51,537 bases of DNA from Lachnospiraceae bacterium (GCA_021203205.1 JAJQBQ010000057.1:19940-71476); one strand, 5' to 3'; counted from the first letter of the stretch, positions 15,013-24,370 are shown. Numbers and translations are program-made. Notes: generated from the letters alone by a model not told the origin.

Positions 15013-15966
15013 ATGAATTTTGATGCATTAAAGTCTTACCGTCAGTATTATAATCTGCGCCAGACACAGGTCTGCGCCGGCCTGTGTCCGCTGTCCACCT
15101 ACAGCCGCATTGAGCAGGGGCAGACGGTCCCCGCCTTCTCGCTTGCAGAGGCCCTCTTCGGGCGCATGGGGCAGGAAGCCTGTACGCTTTCCCCCGTGCT
15201 GAGCCAAGCAGATGTACGCCTGACTGGGCTGCGGCTGGAAATCGAGAATATGATTTTAAATGAGAGGTTGGACGAAGCAGTGGCGGCGCTGGCGCAGTTC
15301 GAAGCCCTTCTCCCCAAGGGGCAGCCCCTGTATCAGCAGATCCTGCTGTACCTGAAAGCGGAGCTGAACCATCCGGATCATATGCCTTCTGACATTTCGG
15401 AAACGGAAGCAGAAGGCCAAAAAGAAGCCGCGAAAGAACTTCTACTCGCGGCCTGGAAAGTTACGAAAGGATCAAACATCATCTCAGAGGACGAACTCTA
15501 TACGCCTCTGGAGATCCGCATCCTGCTGGGTTTGATCCATCTGGAAAGCCCTGCCTGGAACCGAACGGATCTCATCTCGCAGCTGGAGCTTCTCATCCAG
15601 AAAATTGACCGTTATTTCACGGGCAGAAGCGCCATCGAGCTGCGCACTGCCTGCATGTGGGAAATGATCTGCCAGGGCGAAAAGGAGTGGAGCGACCACG
15701 ATATTCTCGAAAAAACAGACGAAGCCATCCGCAGCCTGTCAAACTGGTATGATTACCGCACCACCGCGAAGCTGCACCAGAAGAAGGCACAGGTGCTCGC
15801 CCGCCTGACGGAACGCCCCGGAGATAACGCCGCCCTGCGGGAACAGTGCATCCTGGAGTGCCGGATGTGCTATCATATCTATGAGACCCTTCATCAGGAT
15901 TTTCGGATGCAGGAGATCGCCCGGTTCTGCCTTGAAAAGACCGGGGTGGATATCACGGTGGTGTGA
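15013..15966 (+). CDS. XRE-like regulator with TPR-like C-terminal domain
   Basis: Starts at ATG 15013 (MNFDALKSYRQYYNLRQT) with TGGAG 7 bases upstream; the ATG at 14983 has no such site. The N-terminal 60 residues form a helix-turn-helix of the XRE type (YYNLRQTQVCAGLCPLSTYSRIEQGQTVPAF). The rest is made of helical pairs (NERLDEAVAALAQFEALL; TACMWEMICQGEKEWSDHDIL), suggesting TPR repeats that could sense a peptide. It resembles the gene at 13981 in size and plan but not closely in sequence. A relic at 17328-17400 matches residues in its RSAIELRTACMWEMICQ segment, so a third copy once existed nearby. Target genes unknown. Confidence 0.75.
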   Translation: MNFDALKSYRQYYNLRQTQVCAGLCPLSTYSRIEQGQTVPAFSLAEALFGRMGQEACTLSPVLSQADVRLTGLRLEIENMILNERLDEAVAALAQFEALLPKGQPLYQQILLYLKAELNHPDHMPSDISETEAEGQKEAAKELLLAAWKVTKGSNIISEDELYTPLEIRILLGLIHLESPAWNRTDLISQLELLIQKIDRYFTGRSAIELRTACMWEMICQGEKEWSDHDILEKTDEAIRSLSNWYDYRTTAKLHQKKAQVLARLTERPGDNAALREQCILECRMCYHIYETLHQDFRMQEIARFCLEKTGVDITVV

Positions 15967-16266
15967 TCGGCGCATCCAATCTGCTTATCCGATAAATCCA
16001 TTCTAAGATGCGAAAGCCAAACGTTTCGAACGCCAAAGTAACATCCGTGATTCCCCCCGAGTCAATGAACAGCATTTACTCAGAGTCAACACGAAGTGTT
16101 TACTCATGCACTCTCGAACCCCCTGATATCGTTCTAACCTTCTGCTGTAAAATTAACCCCGGGAATCGCCACATGAATGCGACGATCCCCGGGGTTGATT
16201 TCATAAATTAGAAAGCTTTCTCATTAGGCAGGAATCCACTTCCCCGCTATACCACTTTTTCAGGTT
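15967..16266 (+). repeat. Intergenic palindromes and terminator
   Basis: Two tandem 24-bp hairpin units lie at 16059-16082 and 16083-16106 (both begin GAGTCAA and end TTTACTCA). A GC-rich inverted repeat at 16154-16196 (AACCCCGGG ... CCCCGGGGTT) can fold strongly and probably ends transcripts from both flanking convergent genes. No gene seen. Confidence 0.6.
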
Positions 16267-17205
16267 TTACGATAAACCAAATGCCTGCATAGCCTGCTCA
16301 GGAGTTGAGTTCGGATGATCTTTCATCCACCGAATAACATCCATCTGACCTTCTATTTTTCCTTTTTCTTCTCCTCTTGCTTCTCCCTCCTCAATGCCTC
16401 TTTCCCAAATGCCTTCACTCAGATTACACATTTCAGTCATCTCCTCTCTGAACTCATCCTCATGCGCCATATTATACTCATTCTGCAAAATATCAATTCT
16501 TTTTTCCGGCGGAAGATCCACCGAGAATAAGGTAGACAACAACCGGTGCAATTCGTATTTCTCATCCTTCTCCGGCAATTCATTTGGAACTCCCAGCAGA
16601 ACGATGTTGATCATGTCCAGCTTTCCTTCCCAGTCAAAATTTCCCATGAACGCATCGTTTGTTAGATGAACATAGTTCCATATACAACTGTCCATATTCA
16701 TACAAATCCAAATCGTATAGACCCGCTTTATGTCATCATAATTATCCCCAACAAAATCGCGTTCCTTCTGCGACGAGATAAGCCTGCTGACATAAAAAAT
16801 TGCCCGGTTTAAAAGACTGTATCCCGAAGGCTTAGCTTTTTGCGCTTCTACGTTAATAATTATCTGAGAAATGCCGTCCTTCATTCTGACATAAAACAGG
16901 ACATCGAATCTGACCAGTCCTTCGTCGTTCTCAAAATCCTCTGTATTAAGAGTGACGATGCGATCGCCCTTCGCATCTACAGTCTCGTGATTCGTCAGCC
17001 CCGAGCCGACTGGTACCCTGGATATATAAATTTCCCCTTCAATATGTTTTGCCACTTCTTTTATGGGCATGCCTTTGAATTCATCCACGGTTGCGGCCAG
17101 TATATGTGACAATACACTTTTCCGCGCCAGAATTCTCTTAGCTTTCATGTCATATTGAGTTTTATCTTTTGTTACGATCAACGTGTTTCTCAAATCTTCT
17201 TCCAT
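16267..17205 (-). CDS. PD-(D/E)XK nuclease family (Rpn-like) putative transposase protein
   Basis: I place the start at ATG 17205 (MEEDLRNT). The 76 codons upstream translate a repeat hairpin and an antisense regulator relic, not this family. The family core begins MKAKRILARKSVLSHILAATV and continues EFKGMPIKEVAKHIEG. The strand with RFDVLFYV and the following IIINVEAQK supplies the D and the E-x-Q/K of a PD-(D/E)XK fold. The C-terminus is Glu/Gly/Lys-rich (GIEEGEARGEEKGKIEGQ), ending in a helical DVIRWMKDHPNSTPEQAM segment typical of these proteins. Members are linked to RecA-independent recombination in E. coli (Rpn); the role here is unproven. It is flanked by remnants and repeats, consistent with mobile behaviour. 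Confidence 0.8.
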   Translation of the reverse strand: MEEDLRNTLIVTKDKTQYDMKAKRILARKSVLSHILAATVDEFKGMPIKEVAKHIEGEIYISRVPVGSGLTNHETVDAKGDRIVTLNTEDFENDEGLVRFDVLFYVRMKDGISQIIINVEAQKAKPSGYSLLNRAIFYVSRLISSQKERDFVGDNYDDIKRVYTIWICMNMDSCIWNYVHLTNDAFMGNFDWEGKLDMINIVLLGVPNELPEKDEKYELHRLLSTLFSVDLPPEKRIDILQNEYNMAHEDEFREEMTEMCNLSEGIWERGIEEGEARGEEKGKIEGQMDVIRWMKDHPNSTPEQAMQAFGLS

Positions 17206-17327
17206 ACTCGTAATCGTATCAATGCAGCCTCTCCAAGCCACTGTCGTTAGATTAGCATAAAACTCTCTTATGTACAACTGAAAAATTTCGAAATTATCAT
17301 TCAATCTTTCGCGCATTAGAGCAGGAG

Positions 17328-17433
17328 TGCAATCGAACTGCGCGTTGCCTGCATGCTGAAAATGATCTGCCTGAGCAAAAACACGGATGCAACATATGAA
17401 ATTCATGCTACATCCATGTTTACTATTTGCCAA
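17328..17433 (+). pseudogene. Relic of a third XRE/TPR regulator gene
   Basis: Plus-strand frame from 17328 reads RSAIELRVACMLKMICLSKN, nearly the same as RSAIELRTACMWEMICQGEK in the regulator at 15013-15966. The similarity stops at the hairpin at 17379. No start or HTH region is present, so it is a fragment. Confidence 0.65.
17379..17421. repeat. Hairpin repeat, degenerate copy
   Basis: Arms at 17379-17393 and 17407-17421 around a 13-base loop follow the same pattern as the perfect hairpins at 31791-31833 and 33347-33383, with several mismatches. It covers the start of the long version of the gene ending at 16267, one reason for moving that start. Confidence 0.7.
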
Positions 17434-17448
17434 AATTTCATTAGAGTT

Positions 17449-19953
17449 CTAAATTTTTTCCGCAAACTGCAGAAGAATTTCAGAATATACCTGGCCACAG
17501 ATTTTCCGTGGTTCAAAGGTTTGAATCTGAAATTTACGCCTTTTCAAATCCGCCGTAAGCTCTGCCCGGCACCCTCTGTTTTCCCAGCATAACTTCACGA
17601 TTTCCCCGTCCTGTCCCTCGCAGGCAGCCATAAACCTGGCGTCAAACCCGAAGGCCGGGAAATTGTTGCGGAACCGCAGCAGCTTTAACTGCTCCTGCAC
17701 GACGGGAAGCTTCATTTTTTCCTGCACTGCTTCGTTGCTTAGGTTCGTGCGGTTGATATCTTTGTGACTTCCCGCTCCGCCCGCCTGCACAGCTTCGGAA
17801 TCATTTCCCCCCGCGAGCAGATCCAGATACCATACTTGGGGGATACCAGGCACAAAAAGCTGCAGGGCGCGCGCAAGAAGCATTTTGTCATCATCCTCCC
17901 CCAGCGCACTGTAGTATGCGGCGTTGACCTGGTAGTACATGGTCTGCTTGCCGTGAAGGTTTTTGACGCAGCCGCCCCGGGCCACCAGCAGGGCGATCAG
18001 CTCCCGGATCCGCTCTTCCGGCAACAGCCCCTGCAAGTCCAGCAGCGGGATGCCGTCGTGACAGCCCAGCATGTTGACCGTGCGGATATTTTTCTCTTTC
18101 AGTTCCTTCGCCCAGGCAACCAGCGTCCGCCCGCAGCCGCTTTCCAGCGCATCGATGAGAAGGCCCGGCAGGAAGAAATCGTAGGTCATATAGCCCTTTC
18201 CGGCCAGCACTTCGTGCGTTTTTTCCGCATAGGCAGCGTGAATTTCGGGAAGCAAGCTGATCCCGTAAGGCTCCGCCAGCTTCCGCACTCGCTCCAGCAG
18301 CTCCCAGGTTCCGGGTTCGTTCAGGAAATTTCTGGCTCCCGGCTCCTTGTCCGCGTAGGCGAAAGCGTCCAGGCGGACGATTTTCGCGCCGTACGAGGCG
18401 ATCGTTGCCAGCGTTTCCTCATAGAATTCCCAGACCAGCGGTGATTTGATATTTAAGTCCATCTGTCCCAGGATCTTTCCGTCCGGGAGAATTTCCTGAT
18501 AAAAAGTGTTCCAGTAGGGAATCGCCTCCCCGTTCGGGAACGGCACCATCAAAAACGGCAGGCCGCTTTTGCGGAAGAACATGTTTTTAATCAACGCCGG
18601 GTCTGGGGCGATATAGCCCTTTGGCGTCATGTCTCCACACCCCTCCCAGAAGCGGTTCCAGTCGATGAAGAAGTCTTTGTACTCCGAATCATTCCCCTTT
18701 TCCATGAGGTCGAGAAACTGAGGGGAATTTGCGGAAGCGTGATTGAGGATGAAATCCAGTTTCAGCTGTATGCCCATCCTCTGCAGCGTCTCCAGATCTT
18801 CCGGGCCGGCATACTGCTCGTTGAGTCCGTAGTCAACGACGCAAAAGCCCCGGTCCAGGTCGGAATGGTACAGGCTCGGGAGGATGTACATCGCCCCAAA
18901 TGCATCCCGGCATTCATCCTGATTTAAGAAACGGACAATATCCGAAAGTTGCCCGCCCATGCTGTCCGGGTAGGCGTTGAGCATCGGGCCGTTGTCTGCC
19001 CGATCCCGCAGAATAAGGTCTCCCATTTTCTGCTGATCCACAAGCTGCTCCTGCTCGACGCCCAGCACCATGGCCGTAAAGGGGCTGTCCACGCCGCCGT
19101 CCCGGCTGCGATGCTTTCGCCAAACGAGGGTTTCCTGCGGGGTCGAATCCAGGTAAACTGAGAAATCGCCTGCTTTCACGAACGCGTCACTTCGATTCGA
19201 ACAATTCACGGACAGACTGGTTACCTGCTGATTACATTCACTCGAACCCTCCGCGTCTGACTCGAGCTCGCGGTTTCTTTGATCCTCGCAGAGGTTCAAA
19301 TACGGGCTGTTCGCATGGGTCCACTCCAGAATAAGAACTGTCACGCCCTTCACATCAGCCTTTTCAAACCATACCCGCGACCGTCCCATCTTCCGGAGCC
19401 ACAGGCTGTCCGCGCCGTCCTTAAATTCGTCCATGGTCTCTTTCATCAGGGCGAAGTCCTGTTCCTCCGGCGCCCCCAGATAGCTCTGCAGCCCCCGCCG
19501 CCCGGCTTCCTGATAGGGCTTAAGCCATGGATTCGCCTGCGTCAGCGCCGGATCCGCGTCCTCGCCCCGCTCCTGCAGCTGGCGCAGCGCGGCGAAATGC
19601 TCCCTCGTATAAACGCCTGCCTCCACCATGCCGCGAAGGCCATGCTCCCGGAAAATACGCGCCCGCTCTTCGTCGTTCTGTCTGGGGATTCTGTGAGGGT
19701 AATTGTCCCCGTGCAGGACCAGGCAGCTGATACCATTTTTCACAAGCGTTTCCGCTAACATTTCGGAGACTGTTGTCTTTCCGCAGCCGGAGCCGCCGCT
19801 GATGGTAACGACCGCCCGGCAGTGCGGGTTTTTCTCTAAGATATCCGGAAGCCTTTTTTTCAGTTCCCGGTAAATACGGTCTGCCTTCCAGGCAAGTTCC
19901 GGTTTCACAGGTGTGCGAATCGTCCTGTCCATGCCAGATAGCTCCCTTCTCAT
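17449..19953 (-). CDS. P-loop sugar-kinase-like domain fused to GH13 sucrose-phosphorylase-like enzyme
   Basis: Residues 1-290 are a P-loop kinase: Walker A GGSGCGKTT (53-61), HGDNYPHRIPRQNDEE (81-96) as substrate loop, strand VTVLILEWTHANSPYL, and a lid TPQETLVWRKHRSRDGG, like the uridine kinase/phosphoribulokinase group. Residues 315-815 are a GH13 barrel of the sucrose-phosphorylase type: NAYPDSMGGQLSDI (326-339), nucleophile Asp529 in VRLDAFAY, acid/base Glu570 in LLPEIHA, and HD 632-633 in GCHDG. Phosphorolysis of sucrose or a related glucoside would give glucose 1-phosphate; the kinase could phosphorylate the released sugar. The substrate is inferred. A Ser/Asn/Asp-rich stretch (230-258) interrupts the kinase. 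The start overlaps the preceding GH13 stop (ATGA), so translation is coupled; last gene of the sugar operon. Confidence 0.85.
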   Translation of the reverse strand: MRRELSGMDRTIRTPVKPELAWKADRIYRELKKRLPDILEKNPHCRAVVTISGGSGCGKTTVSEMLAETLVKNGISCLVLHGDNYPHRIPRQNDEERARIFREHGLRGMVEAGVYTREHFAALRQLQERGEDADPALTQANPWLKPYQEAGRRGLQSYLGAPEEQDFALMKETMDEFKDGADSLWLRKMGRSRVWFEKADVKGVTVLILEWTHANSPYLNLCEDQRNRELESDAEGSSECNQQVTSLSVNCSNRSDAFVKAGDFSVYLDSTPQETLVWRKHRSRDGGVDSPFTAMVLGVEQEQLVDQQKMGDLILRDRADNGPMLNAYPDSMGGQLSDIVRFLNQDECRDAFGAMYILPSLYHSDLDRGFCVVDYGLNEQYAGPEDLETLQRMGIQLKLDFILNHASANSPQFLDLMEKGNDSEYKDFFIDWNRFWEGCGDMTPKGYIAPDPALIKNMFFRKSGLPFLMVPFPNGEAIPYWNTFYQEILPDGKILGQMDLNIKSPLVWEFYEETLATIASYGAKIVRLDAFAYADKEPGARNFLNEPGTWELLERVRKLAEPYGISLLPEIHAAYAEKTHEVLAGKGYMTYDFFLPGLLIDALESGCGRTLVAWAKELKEKNIRTVNMLGCHDGIPLLDLQGLLPEERIRELIALLVARGGCVKNLHGKQTMYYQVNAAYYSALGEDDDKMLLARALQLFVPGIPQVWYLDLLAGGNDSEAVQAGGAGSHKDINRTNLSNEAVQEKMKLPVVQEQLKLLRFRNNFPAFGFDARFMAACEGQDGEIVKLCWENRGCRAELTADLKRRKFQIQTFEPRKICGQVYSEILLQFAEKI

Positions 19954-21803
19954 TCACGCTTTAGCACGACCGCCTCGAACGGCCTTAGCTTTCCTCTTAT
20001 CCCATCTTCTGTTTCTTTCTTTTGTACAGAGACATTTCCGCCGCTTACAGGTACGTGATAAAGTTCCTCCTGCAGTGATTCGTAAGAATAAGGCGAGTTT
20101 TGAGCAGCAGGATTGGCATCATAGTTCGACAGAATTATCTGGCCGCTCACATCAAAATCCACGGTTCTACTGCACATATTAACTGCAATATATAACTCCT
20201 GGCCTTTCACGATATCGACCATCCTGTCCACCAGCGAATTGCCGGTCTTCCCGATGTTCTCGCTCCCCACACTTCCCGCCGCCGTCCTCTTATAGCAGAT
20301 GACCTCATCCGCCGAGGGCACCTCCTCAAAGTCCCCGTAAATGAGGATATCCGAGTACTCCGAATGGTTCCGCAGCCGAATCAGCTTCTTATAATAGGAA
20401 AGGATCGAATCTTCATCCCCCAGCTCATCTTCCACCGTCAGCTTTTCGCAGTTGCGGTTGCATACGAGCCACGGCTTTGCCCCGCTGAAACCGAAGTTTT
20501 CGCCGCCGTTCCACTGCATCGGCAGCCTTGCCTGATCTCTGCTCTTCCGGTTCACGGCATCCAGGGCTTCCGCCTCCGTGTAGCCTTCCTGCAGGCAGCG
20601 CTCGTACCGCCCCCTGGAATGGATATCGTCCACCTCAGAGATGTCGGAAAATACGGTGTTCCGCAGGCCCAGCTCCTGCCCCTGGTAGAGGAACGGCGTG
20701 CCGCGCAGAAGCAGAAACAGAGTTGCCAGCGCTTTTGCCATCTTATCCGACCAGGTTTCGATATCCTCTCCCGGGAAATATTTATTGATGCTTCGGGGCT
20801 GGTCATGGTTTTCCAGATAAACCGGTGTCCAGCCCGCCTCCTGTGCCAGCCGCTGATGGTGGAAAATCTTCTCCCGCAGCTCCGGGATGTCCCACGTCTT
20901 CTGCCTGGCCCACACGCCGCCGGGCACCGCATCCGGCTCCGAATAGGTGAAGTCAAAAATCATGGAAAAATATCCATCCTCACCTACGTAGCTTTTCAGC
21001 TGCTCCCCTGAGACTCCCGGCGCTTCCGCCACTGTCACGTAGTCGCCGGAGCCGAACGTCTCCCGCCGCAGTTCGCTTAAATACTTTTCGATCCCCGGCA
21101 CGTTGAGGCAGTGCTCCGCCACGTCGCACAGGCCGTCCGGCCCGTCCGGCTCCACCGGCGGGAAGGACGGATCCTTCTTAATATAGGTGATCGCGTCCAG
21201 TCGGAATCCGCTGATGCCCCGCGCAAGCCACCAGTTGATCATGTCGTAAAGCTCCCGCCGCAGCGCCGGGTTTTCCCAGTTTAAATCCGGCTGCTCCTTG
21301 GCGAACGAGTGAAAATACCAGCTTCCGTCCGCGATCTGCGTCCAGGTGCTGCCGCCGAAGCAGCTGCGAAAGTTTGAAAGCCCCCGGATATCATCCCGGA
21401 AAATATAATAATCCCTGTACTTGCTGTTTTTGTCCGCGCAGGCTTCCCGAAACCAGCGGTGCTGATCGGAAGTGTGGTTGATCACCAGATCCAGGATCAC
21501 CCGGATGCCGTTCTCCTTCGCGCGGGCCAGCAGTTCATCCACATCCTCCAGTGTGCCAAATTCCGGGTTGATGGCATAGTAATCCGAGATGTCGTAGCCG
21601 TTATCCCTCATGGGTGACCGGTAAAACGGGCAGATCCACAGCGCGGTCACGCCCAGGTCGCGCAGATAGGAAAGCTTCTGTGTGATACCTCTGATGTCAC
21701 CCCTGCCATCCCCGTTTGCGTCATAAAAACTCCGAGGGTAAATCTCATAGAAAACTGCTTCCTTCCACCAGGCACGGCCAGTCTTCTTTAATTCCTGTTT
21801 CAT
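19950..21803 (-). CDS. GH13 alpha-glucosidase (oligo-1,6-glucosidase type)
   Basis: Cytoplasmic exo-acting glucosidase for short alpha-glucosides such as isomaltose or sucrose. The start has GGAAGGAG 7 bases upstream of MKQELKKTGRAWWKEAVFYEIYPRSF. Conserved GH13 regions are in order: DLVINHTSDQH, GFRLDAITYI (nucleophile Asp), VTVAEAPG (acid/base Glu) and YLENHDQPR. The calcium-loop pattern DANGDGRGDI is present. At 617 residues it is longer than the usual 550-560 because of a hydrophilic insert near the C-terminus (TAAGSVGSENIGKTGNSLVDRM). The stop overlaps the start of the kinase-phosphorylase gene. No signal peptide, so the sugar is cleaved after import. Confidence 0.92.
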   Translation of the reverse strand: MKQELKKTGRAWWKEAVFYEIYPRSFYDANGDGRGDIRGITQKLSYLRDLGVTALWICPFYRSPMRDNGYDISDYYAINPEFGTLEDVDELLARAKENGIRVILDLVINHTSDQHRWFREACADKNSKYRDYYIFRDDIRGLSNFRSCFGGSTWTQIADGSWYFHSFAKEQPDLNWENPALRRELYDMINWWLARGISGFRLDAITYIKKDPSFPPVEPDGPDGLCDVAEHCLNVPGIEKYLSELRRETFGSGDYVTVAEAPGVSGEQLKSYVGEDGYFSMIFDFTYSEPDAVPGGVWARQKTWDIPELREKIFHHQRLAQEAGWTPVYLENHDQPRSINKYFPGEDIETWSDKMAKALATLFLLLRGTPFLYQGQELGLRNTVFSDISEVDDIHSRGRYERCLQEGYTEAEALDAVNRKSRDQARLPMQWNGGENFGFSGAKPWLVCNRNCEKLTVEDELGDEDSILSYYKKLIRLRNHSEYSDILIYGDFEEVPSADEVICYKRTAAGSVGSENIGKTGNSLVDRMVDIVKGQELYIAVNMCSRTVDFDVSGQIILSNYDANPAAQNSPYSYESLQEELYHVPVSGGNVSVQKKETEDGIRGKLRPFEAVVLKRE

Positions 21804-21876
21804 TTTCGATCTCCTTCCCATAAAAAATAAACGATTCAACTGTTACAGTGCGCAGGATTTCTCACGATTCTGTCAT

Positions 21877-21893
21877 GATTTGTACTACAAATC
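21877..21893. promoter_or_regulatory. Perfect palindrome between GH36 and GH13 genes
   Basis: GATTTGTA-C-TACAAATC, 8-bp arms with a single central base, in the 152-bp gap within the operon. It may be a protein-binding dyad or a small mRNA hairpin. No promoter was recognised beside it. Confidence 0.45.
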
Positions 21894-21955
21894 TGATTTG
21901 CGGGCACTACATGGATCCCTGTCTTTTCTTCTGAACCAGATCAACATCTTCACCT

Positions 21956-24370
21956 TTACTCACAGGCCATGAAATATACCTCATACGCCTGATATTCGCA
22001 GTAATCGCGCACCAGCGGGATCCCCGCCTCCATCAGAGCAGTGCTGTTATATAGTTTCCCGCTTTCCACTTCCCGGTAAAGCATATTTTCCTTTAACCCC
22101 TTCAGCCTGACGTAAGGAGTCAGCAGATTCCCGTGCTGCTCCAGCGCCACCGCGCAGAGAAGCGCCTCCGAACCGTCCTCCGAGACAAACATCCATGCGC
22201 CCACCGCGTCCTCCGCCGGATTGGTCAGGCGGTAGTAGCGCCCGTTCTGGATCAGATCCGCATGTGCCAGGTAATCCCTGATCTGACTGCGGATTTCCTC
22301 TTTCTCTTCCTCTGAAAGCCGGTTTAAATCCAGCTCATAGCCGAAGGTCCCGGCCATGGCGGTGATGCCTCTGGTTTTTAACGGCGTGCTTCTGCCGGTC
22401 TGATGGTTCGGGCTGGCCGACACGTGGGAGCCTACCGCCGAGACAGGGTAGATGAACGATGTCCCGTACTGGATCCGCAACCTGTCCACGGCATCGGAAT
22501 TGTCGCTGCACCAGATCTGCGGCGTGTAGTAAAGCATGCCGGCATCAAAGCGGCCGCCGCCCCCGCTGCACCCCTCGATAAGGATGTCCGGGTACCGGGT
22601 CAGCAAGCGCTCCAGGAAATCGTACACGCCCAGGACATAATCGTACAGAACCTTTCCCTGGCAGTCGGTCCGGGCGGAAAAGATATCCGACAGGCTGCGG
22701 TTCATGTCCCACTTGATGTATTCCACGGTCCCCTGATCCAGCACACTGCAGATTTGTTCGAAAATATAGTCCACCACTTCCTGTCTCGAAAAATCCAACA
22801 CCAGCTGGCTGCGGCCCCGCACCGGGGGTCTTCCGGGGATCGCCAGCGCCCAGTCCGGATGTGCCCGGTACAGGTCGCTGTCCTCATTTACCATCTCCGG
22901 CTCGATCCACAGGCCAAACTTCAGGCCCATCGCGTGAATCTTCGATGTGAGGTCCCCGAACGTGCAGCCCAGCTTTTTCTCGTTCACCTGCCAGTCTCCC
23001 AGAGAACGATCATCCTGATCACGCTTCCCGAACCAGCCGTCATCCAGCACCAGCATCTCGACACCTAAGTCCGCCGCCTCCGCGGCCAGCTCCAGCAGCG
23101 TCTCGCCGGTGAAGTCAAAGTAGGCAGCCTCCCAGCTGTTGATCAGGATCGGCCTTCTCTGATCCCGGTATTTTCCTCTGCACACATGCCCGCGTATGCA
23201 GCGGTGCAGGTTCCAGGACAGTCCGGCAAGCCCCTGGGAAGAGTAGCTTAAGATCACCTCCGGCGCTGTAAACTCCTCCCCTTCCGCCAGCGGATAGGAG
23301 AACATTTCCTCCGAAAGCCCCATCAGCACGCGCGTCTGGTCATACTGATCCTTCTGCGCCTCGCTCTGAAAACCGCCGCTGTATACAAAGGCCAGCGCGT
23401 AGCACTGCCCCGCATCTTCCGTTGTCCCATGTTCCGCCACGATCACCGCCGGGTTTTCCTGGTGACTCGATGTCCCCCGGAAGCTCCCGATCTTCGAAAT
23501 GCCGTGTGAAATCGGCATCCTCTGTAGATTCCGCTCCATGGCGTGGCGGCCGTAAAAAGTAAGAAAATCATAATTTCCGGCGACAAAATCCAGACATGCG
23601 GGAGCCAGCTTCTCCACATAGATGCGCCCGGCACCGCCGTTGATGATTTTTACGCTGCGGGTGATAATATCCAGCTCCAGCAAAACGCCGTACAGCAGCA
23701 CCGCCTTCACGCCGGTGGACCGGTCGATGAGGGTGATTTCCAGCGTCTGAGCATCCATACTCTTCGCGCAGCCGTTCGGACATGTCGCTTCGCTCTTCGA
23801 CTGTTTTGCATATTGTTCTGCCTTTCCGGCTTCGGCAGCGCTACCTGTCCCCGGTTCCTCCACATACACTGCCGGCAAACCTTTCAGCCCATATTTTCCC
23901 GGCAGGATCCTGTGACTCTCGTAGCGAAAATCGCAGGCATAGCTGCCGTCCGCATTTTTTAAGATGCAGGCCGGTGTGCGGTAGTCCCCCGTGCCCAGCG
24001 TCGGAAACTCCTGCGGAAGTGCATCCATGGAATACGTCCGCCGGGGACCTGCATCATAAGGGTTTCCGGAAAAACCGCGGTCCGCATAAGTCAGGAGGAA
24101 GTCCATGCAGCCCTCCGCGGTTTTTCCATAATATAAATGAAGCAGAAAACCATAGCGATCTACCTGCATCTGGTAGGTCGTAGTTTTCGTGTGAATCGTA
24201 AAGGTGCGATCCTCTGCCTCATATACGATCGCACATTTCTTTGCCCTGTCTGCCTGTTCCAGACTGACATCCATTCCTTTTCTTCTCACATGCACGTTCC
24301 TAACCACACGCCCTTTTCTCTTTTTTAAACGTGCATGAGTCAATGATCTGTCTTCGCTTACATACTCCAT
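21956..24370 (-). CDS. GH36 alpha-galactosidase
   Basis: Releases terminal alpha-galactose from raffinose, stachyose or melibiose inside the cell. The start has GGGAGA 6 bases upstream. The nucleophile Asp555 is in KWDMNRS (553-559); EGCSGGGGRFD (599-609) and SDNSDAVDR (622-630) are GH36 signature blocks, the latter holding the acid/base aspartate. Near the N-terminus is the family supersandwich domain (MQVDRYGFLLHLYYGK). At 804 residues it exceeds the common 720-740: a basic N-terminal segment of about 50 residues (RLKKRKGRVVRNVHVRRKG) precedes the domain, and a Ser/Glu/Lys-rich insert lies near residue 190. It follows the permease genes by 92 bp in the operon. Confidence 0.95.
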   Translation of the reverse strand: MEYVSEDRSLTHARLKKRKGRVVRNVHVRRKGMDVSLEQADRAKKCAIVYEAEDRTFTIHTKTTTYQMQVDRYGFLLHLYYGKTAEGCMDFLLTYADRGFSGNPYDAGPRRTYSMDALPQEFPTLGTGDYRTPACILKNADGSYACDFRYESHRILPGKYGLKGLPAVYVEEPGTGSAAEAGKAEQYAKQSKSEATCPNGCAKSMDAQTLEITLIDRSTGVKAVLLYGVLLELDIITRSVKIINGGAGRIYVEKLAPACLDFVAGNYDFLTFYGRHAMERNLQRMPISHGISKIGSFRGTSSHQENPAVIVAEHGTTEDAGQCYALAFVYSGGFQSEAQKDQYDQTRVLMGLSEEMFSYPLAEGEEFTAPEVILSYSSQGLAGLSWNLHRCIRGHVCRGKYRDQRRPILINSWEAAYFDFTGETLLELAAEAADLGVEMLVLDDGWFGKRDQDDRSLGDWQVNEKKLGCTFGDLTSKIHAMGLKFGLWIEPEMVNEDSDLYRAHPDWALAIPGRPPVRGRSQLVLDFSRQEVVDYIFEQICSVLDQGTVEYIKWDMNRSLSDIFSARTDCQGKVLYDYVLGVYDFLERLLTRYPDILIEGCSGGGGRFDAGMLYYTPQIWCSDNSDAVDRLRIQYGTSFIYPVSAVGSHVSASPNHQTGRSTPLKTRGITAMAGTFGYELDLNRLSEEEKEEIRSQIRDYLAHADLIQNGRYYRLTNPAEDAVGAWMFVSEDGSEALLCAVALEQHGNLLTPYVRLKGLKENMLYREVESGKLYNSTALMEAGIPLVRDYCEYQAYEVYFMACE

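Noticed and set aside
17206-17433. 76-codon N-terminal extension of the PD-(D/E)XK protein
   Set aside because: The DNA is a regulator relic on the other strand plus a repeat hairpin, and the family core begins just after the ATG at 17205.
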